Part shown: positions 60,596-64,000 of the stretch, in pieces
Numbering within the stretch: position 1 is the stretch's first letter
How the letters are laid out: each line of letters opens with the position of its first letter
DNA from: G016756615 sp050958605
Lineage (GTDB): Bacteria; Pseudomonadota; Alphaproteobacteria; Rhizobiales; Rhizobiaceae
NCBI RefSeq assembly: GCF_050958605.1
Contig: NZ_JBJHDO010000002.1
Location: 1-64,000 of the forward strand
DNA length: 64,000 bases
Reading direction: 5' to 3'
Translations under genes and position numbers: made by a program
The notes under the pieces: generated by a model
What the model was told of the DNA's origin: nothing
Database searches by the model: none
The model's input: only the letters and a program-made list of their open reading frames with translations

Positions 60596-61581
60596 GGATC
60601 GTCCTGCTCCGAACCGGGCACGAAAGCGTCGAAGGCCCCCAGCAGTTGCTCGCGGAAGAAGTCCGCCTCTTGCAGCACCTCGTGGCGGGCGCCGTCGATC
60701 GTCAGCATGGAAGCCCACTTCACTTGCCGGGCATAGTTTTCGATGGCTCGCGTCGAGACCACGCTGTCGTTGCCGGCCGCTATGAACAGCGTCGGAATGC
60801 GTATCCTCGCCATGAATTCGGGATCGTGGACATGGTCGTGAGCCCGGCAGGCGGCATGGACCCAGGCCACCGTGGGGCCGCCCAGCGCGAGGCGGGGATG
60901 GGCCTCGTAGATGAGGCAGTTGCGCCGATAGCGATCGGGATCGGTGGTCAGCATGTTGCCCTGGAAAGGCGCCGCCTCGCGTGGGCGCCGACGGCTGCCC
61001 AGATACATCGAGCCGAGCCCCAGGCTATAGAAGAACGCCGCTGTCCGACGCGCCGTCTTCATGGAATGGGATCGATCGGGCAGGCCGAGCAGCGGAGCGC
61101 ACAACACCATGCGCTGGACGCGGTTCGCCATGGCCGGCGAGGCAAGCAGCGCAACGAGCGCTCCAGTCGAGTGCGCGAGCACGTAGAAAGGGCCGCGGCA
61201 ATCGGGCAGGACGACCTCGGTAAAGAACTCCTCGAGATCCCCGACATAGTCCTGGAAATCGTCGACATATCCCTTTTCGGGATTGCGAATGAGGCGGTCG
61301 GAGGCACCCTGTCCACGCCAGTCGATGGTGGCGACGGCGAAGCCGCGGGACGCAAGGTCCCTTGTCGTCTCGAAATATTTCTCGATGCACTCGTTGCGCC
61401 CGGCGAGCACGATCACCGTTCCCTTGAGCGGCCGGCCGGTCGCCCCGAACAGCGCATAGCGGATCTTCCTGCCGTCCCGCGCCGCCAGGAAACCCGACCG
61501 GGCGTGGTCGGGCACCGGATTGCCCGGCGTTTCGAAGAGGTGACTGGCGAGGGCCTCGCGACCCGGGTCTAAGGCGTCCAT
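60580..61581 (-). CDS. Alpha/beta hydrolase (lysophospholipase-like)
   Basis: A 333-residue alpha/beta-hydrolase of the Hydrolase_4 (monoacylglycerol lipase/PldB) type. The nucleophile elbow AHSTG puts the catalytic serine at 138. VIVLAGRNECIEKYFET holds the oxyanion region and TIDWRGQGASDR is conserved. The late GARHEVLQEADFFREQ supplies the histidine. It probably releases fatty acid from a lysolipid or monoacylglycerol at the membrane. The gene is convergent with hisN, and the two stop regions overlap. Confidence 0.9.
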   Translation of the reverse strand: MDALDPGREALASHLFETPGNPVPDHARSGFLAARDGRKIRYALFGATGRPLKGTVIVLAGRNECIEKYFETTRDLASRGFAVATIDWRGQGASDRLIRNPEKGYVDDFQDYVGDLEEFFTEVVLPDCRGPFYVLAHSTGALVALLASPAMANRVQRMVLCAPLLGLPDRSHSMKTARRTAAFFYSLGLGSMYLGSRRRPREAAPFQGNMLTTDPDRYRRNCLIYEAHPRLALGGPTVAWVHAACRAHDHVHDPEFMARIRIPTLFIAAGNDSVVSTRAIENYARQVKWASMLTIDGARHEVLQEADFFREQLLGAFDAFVPGSEQDDPYPAR

Positions 61582-61669
61582 GGCATGGTGATAAAATGAG
61601 CGCCGCCAAAAGCAAGTGGATTACGGCTTCGGATCCGAAGTCGGCCTTGGTTCGGGAGAAATCGATGCG

Positions 61670-61800
61670 AAAAAGAGCAAGGCCGGAAGCCGCGGGCGTT
61701 CCCGCTGGTTCCCGGCCTTGTCGATCCGGACGGAAGGGACGTTAGCGTCCGGATCGCCCCGTCGCGCTGCCTTGCGGCAACCGCGCCGCCCTCTTTCGAT
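61670..61800 (-). ncRNA. Candidate intergenic small RNA
   Basis: Minus strand: a stem formed by CGATCCGGACG and CGTCCGGATCG (61722-61757), then a second stem CAAGGCCGG/CCGGCCTTG (61678-61720) with an inner CAGCGGG/CCCGCGG pairing. It ends CTCTTTTTCGC, a terminator-like T-run at 61670-61674. TATATT (61808-61813) may be a -10 box. No protein gene on this strand lies upstream, so a free-standing RNA is possible. It fills most of the 433-bp gap between the hydrolase and hsp20 genes. No known family was recognised. Confidence 0.4.
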
Positions 61801-61984
61801 GCTGCCGAATATAGCCACCTGTTGCTGAACGCTGCCCGAAAGGCTGGTTCATGCTGTGTTCATCATCGCCGGGGAGGCGGCCTTGAAATGTCGTTGGGGG
61901 ACACCCAGATCATGGATGCGGTCGCCGGACTGGGACCGCTGGCCTCGAGGAAACGCCAGGATGGGTTTCCGTGAAAGGTCAAAC

Positions 61985-62014
61985 GCTTATGTTGCTCAAA
62001 CGGAGAACAGAACC
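61985..62014 (+). promoter_or_regulatory. Possible ROSE-like RNA thermometer of hsp20
   Basis: The leader reads TTATGTTGCTCAAACGGAGA before the start codon. GTTGCTC can pair with the GGAGAAC ribosome site across a short loop, as in ROSE elements of rhizobial small heat-shock genes. The fold is judged by eye only. Confidence 0.35.
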
Positions 62015-62479
62015 ATGCGTCACGTTGATTTTTCCCCTCTCTATCGTTCGACGGTCGGCTTCGACCGGCTCTTCGGCATGCTGGATACGCTCGGCCAGCC
62101 GGAAAGCGGGCAGACCTATCCGCCCTATAACATCGAGCGCACGGGCGAGGATTCCTACCGCATCAGCATGGCGGTTGCAGGCTTCTCGGAAAACGACATC
62201 GCGATCGAAGCCCATCGCAACGTGCTGACCGTCAAGGGCGAGCGCAAGGATGAGCCCAATGGTGAAGGCACCGAATTGCTCTATCGCGGCATCGCGTCCC
62301 GCGCTTTCGAGCGCCGCTTCCAGCTCGCCGACCATGTCGATGTCGTGGGTGCCGCTCTCAAGAACGGCCTCCTTCACATCGACCTCAAGCGGAACATTCC
62401 GGAAGAGCTGAAGCCCCGCAAGATCGCGATCACGGTTGCCCCGGCGAAAGCGAAGCAGATCGAGGCTTCGGTCAACTAA
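62015..62479 (+). CDS. Hsp20 family small heat-shock protein
   Basis: A 154-residue IbpA-like chaperone. The alpha-crystallin domain spans about residues 37-135. YPPYNIERTGEDSYRISMAV and VLTVKGERKDEPNG lie in it, then YRGIASRAFERRFQLADHVD. The usual C-terminal IxI-like motif is represented by RKIAITVAP. It holds unfolding proteins without ATP. The start has GGAGAAC upstream and may be sequestered in a temperature-sensitive hairpin. It is a single-gene unit with a terminator. Confidence 0.94.
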   Translation: MRHVDFSPLYRSTVGFDRLFGMLDTLGQPESGQTYPPYNIERTGEDSYRISMAVAGFSENDIAIEAHRNVLTVKGERKDEPNGEGTELLYRGIASRAFERRFQLADHVDVVGAALKNGLLHIDLKRNIPEELKPRKIAITVAPAKAKQIEASVN

Positions 62480-62507
62480 CTCGTACAATTAACATAGTAC
62501 GATCGGC

Positions 62508-62545
62508 GGCCCTGGATGTTTGTGCATCCAGGGCCGTTTCGTCTG
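62508..62545 (+). terminator. Terminator of hsp20
   Basis: An 11-bp perfect stem (GGCCCTGGATG with CATCCAGGGCC) and a 6-base loop, followed by GTTTCGTCTGT. The T-tract is weak. Confidence 0.75.
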
Positions 62546-62576
62546 TCCTGCACCGTATTCGGCCTGGCCGCTATGG

Positions 62577-62739
62577 AACGGAATGGATACTCGGATCACC
62601 TCGCTTCGCTCGGGTCCGAGTATGACGAAGCTTCTAGGCGAATGCCAGTCGTCAGCGTTGGCGATTAGCGGAGCACATCAACGCAATTCGTCATACTCGG
62701 ACCCGAGCGAAGCGAGGTGATCCGAGTATCCATTCCGTT
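62577..62739. repeat. Paired-palindrome intergenic element F
   Basis: The two 53-bp arms (62577-62629 and 62687-62739) are perfect inverted copies, from AACGGAATGGATACTCGG inward to GAGTATGACGAA. The core contains GCCAGTCGTCAGCG joined to its inverted form (62644-62669). The perfect match points to recent movement or gene conversion. It lies between hsp20 and the aldolase gene; no gene is seen in the gap. Confidence 0.93.
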
Positions 62740-62834
62740 GCCTTACTGATAGCCGCCCAACGGCGCAAAATCAGCCTCTGCCGACCGGTCCGCTGGATAC
62801 CCGTCCGCCAATGGGATGCAACCGTTAGCCTAGC

Positions 62835-63884
62835 TTACCCGACCAGGTCACCGAAGCGGTCCACCTCATCTTCGGTCGTTCTGAAGCTCGTGACGAAGCG
62901 GTAAAGCGATTCCCCTTCCGCGAGCTGGCCTTCGAAGGCGCTCGGCGTCGCCCACGGATAGAAGACCGCGCCCTTGGCTTGCAGGGCTTCGGCGGTACTG
63001 CTCTCCATCACGGTAAAAAGTTCGTTCGCTTCCGGCTTCCAGGCGAGGCGCATCGACTTCGCCGCCCCGATGCGCTCGGCCAGTCGTGCCGTCATGCGAT
63101 TGGCGTGTCGCGCCGTTTCAAGCCACAGGTCACCCCTGAAATAGGCGTCGAATTGCGCGGCGACGAAGCGCGACTTGGAGAAGAGCTGCGCGGCGCGCTT
63201 CTGCACGAAGGCGAGCTCGCGCGCCTTCTCGAGATCGAAAAGCACGATCGCCTCGGCGCACCAGCAGCCATTCTTGGTGCCGCCGAAGGACACAAGGTCC
63301 ACACCGCGCTTCCAGGTCATCTCCGCGGGCGTGGTTTCCAATGCCACGAGGGCGTTGGCGAAACGCGCTCCGTCCATGTGCAGGGGCAGTCCGTGATGCT
63401 GGGCGGTCGCACTGATCGCCGCGATTTCGTCTGGCTGGTAGACTGTTCCGATTTCGGTGGCCTGGGTGATCGAGATGGCCATCGGCCTGCCACCATGCAG
63501 GAATGCCGGATCAAACTGTTTGATCGCGCGCTCGAGCCCGACCGGATCGATCTTCCCCAATGCGCCGTCGACCGCGTGCAGCCGGCCGCCGCCAGACAGA
63601 TATTCGGGGGCGCCGCATTCATCCTGAAGCATGTGCGCCTCGCGATGGGCGAACGCCACGCCCCCGGGTCGGCTCACCAGCGTCATCGACAGGGAATTCG
63701 CGGCCGTTCCTGTCGCTACGAAGAACACGGCAACCTCGCGCTCGAACAGGGCGCTGAAGCGTTCCTTGACTGCCTTGTCGAGCTCGCTGGAACCGTATGC
63801 CGAGGCGTAGCCGTCGGCGCTCGCCGCCAGACCAGCTGAAATCGCCGGATGGGCTCCGGCCCAGTTGTCGGATGCAAAGATCAT
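62835..63884 (-). CDS. Low-specificity L-threonine aldolase-type PLP enzyme
   Basis: A 349-residue fold-type I PLP enzyme of the beta-eliminating lyase family. FVATGTAANSLSMTLVSRPG, the His-containing HREAHMLQDECGAPEYLSGG, HMDGARFANALVALE (Asp that binds the pyridine nitrogen) and the Schiff-base lysine in VSFGGTKNGCWCAEA are conserved. It splits threonine or allo-threonine to glycine and acetaldehyde, or serine-type analogues. The start MIFASDNWAG is preferred to MVRRESG because the family begins with FASDN and GGGAA lies upstream. The right edge of the window (63885-64000) shows only its upstream region. Confidence 0.92.
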   Translation of the reverse strand: MIFASDNWAGAHPAISAGLAASADGYASAYGSSELDKAVKERFSALFEREVAVFFVATGTAANSLSMTLVSRPGGVAFAHREAHMLQDECGAPEYLSGGGRLHAVDGALGKIDPVGLERAIKQFDPAFLHGGRPMAISITQATEIGTVYQPDEIAAISATAQHHGLPLHMDGARFANALVALETTPAEMTWKRGVDLVSFGGTKNGCWCAEAIVLFDLEKARELAFVQKRAAQLFSKSRFVAAQFDAYFRGDLWLETARHANRMTARLAERIGAAKSMRLAWKPEANELFTVMESSTAEALQAKGAVFYPWATPSAFEGQLAEGESLYRFVTSFRTTEDEVDRFGDLVG

Positions 63885-64000
63885 GATGATTTCCCGGATG
63901 TGACCGCTTTCGCGGCGGACCATGTGCGTTTTTAGCGCCTCTCTTCAAGAGGGCCGGGCTAGATTCCTGCTTTGACGGGCCATCCACCTCGCTGCCGACG

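Overview
The window looks like chromosome from a Rhizobiales bacterium of the Mesorhizobium/Phyllobacteriaceae type. The base composition is GC-rich and Shine-Dalgarno sites are mostly GGAG-like. It carries a four-subunit sarcosine oxidase operon, a CpdR response regulator, a fused SecDF, a HisN-type phosphatase beside an RNA of the MmgR/suhB (alpha-r8) family, and many paired-palindrome intergenic repeats. The genus is inferred from gene content; no rRNA is present. One tRNA (Val, GAC) is seen.

Layout. 1-5.2 kb: end of an unknown gene, two DUF992 secreted proteins, a TPR lipoprotein, ribosomal protein S21, a HerA/DUF87-like ATPase and an SDR dehydrogenase. 5.4-11.5 kb: soxBDAG (sarcosine to glycine plus one-carbon unit) and a convergent ogt. 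11.5-14.1 kb: an HtrA-type protease divergent from a catalytically dead HtrA paralogue and a LuxR-type regulator. 14.1-28.6 kb: a divergent catabolic locus around a TetR regulator. The leftward arm is SDR, MaoC hydratase, APH-like kinase and SDR. The rightward arm is TetR, an ACAD10/11-type acyl-CoA dehydrogenase, two MDR oxidoreductases, a LivHMGF-type importer, an acyl-CoA ligase and a Liv-type binding protein. This gene set resembles the recently defined route for 4-hydroxy acids through phosphorylated acyl-CoA and is the most interesting system here.

28.7-32.4 kb: an XRE-like regulator in AT-rich DNA and a glycine betaine/choline-type ABC importer (X-W-V), which could feed betaine-derived sarcosine to soxBDAG. 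32.7-37.0 kb: an RND efflux pump and adaptor. 37.2-45.1 kb: an RpiR regulator divergent from an N-formylglutamate-amidohydrolase-family protein, an APC permease, a glutamine-synthetase-like ligase, an aldehyde dehydrogenase and an iron-type alcohol dehydrogenase. The set suggests catabolism of an amine or amino alcohol through a gamma-glutamyl intermediate. 45.3-49.3 kb: a Fe/putrescine/phosphonate-type ABC importer.

50.1-54.5 kb: a second RND adaptor/pump pair. 54.7-61.6 kb: secDF, a small secreted hypothetical protein, tRNA-Val, cpdR, a second N-formylglutamate amidohydrolase, the MmgR-like small RNA, hisN and an alpha/beta hydrolase. 61.6-64 kb: a second possible small RNA, a small heat-shock protein with a possible RNA thermometer, and a threonine-aldolase-type PLP enzyme.

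Six long inverted-repeat elements with different arms share an internal GCCAATCG-type core. One sits inside the sox operon, and one has another element nested in it. A separate element of about 108 bp occurs in opposite orientations near position 100 and at the end of secDF.
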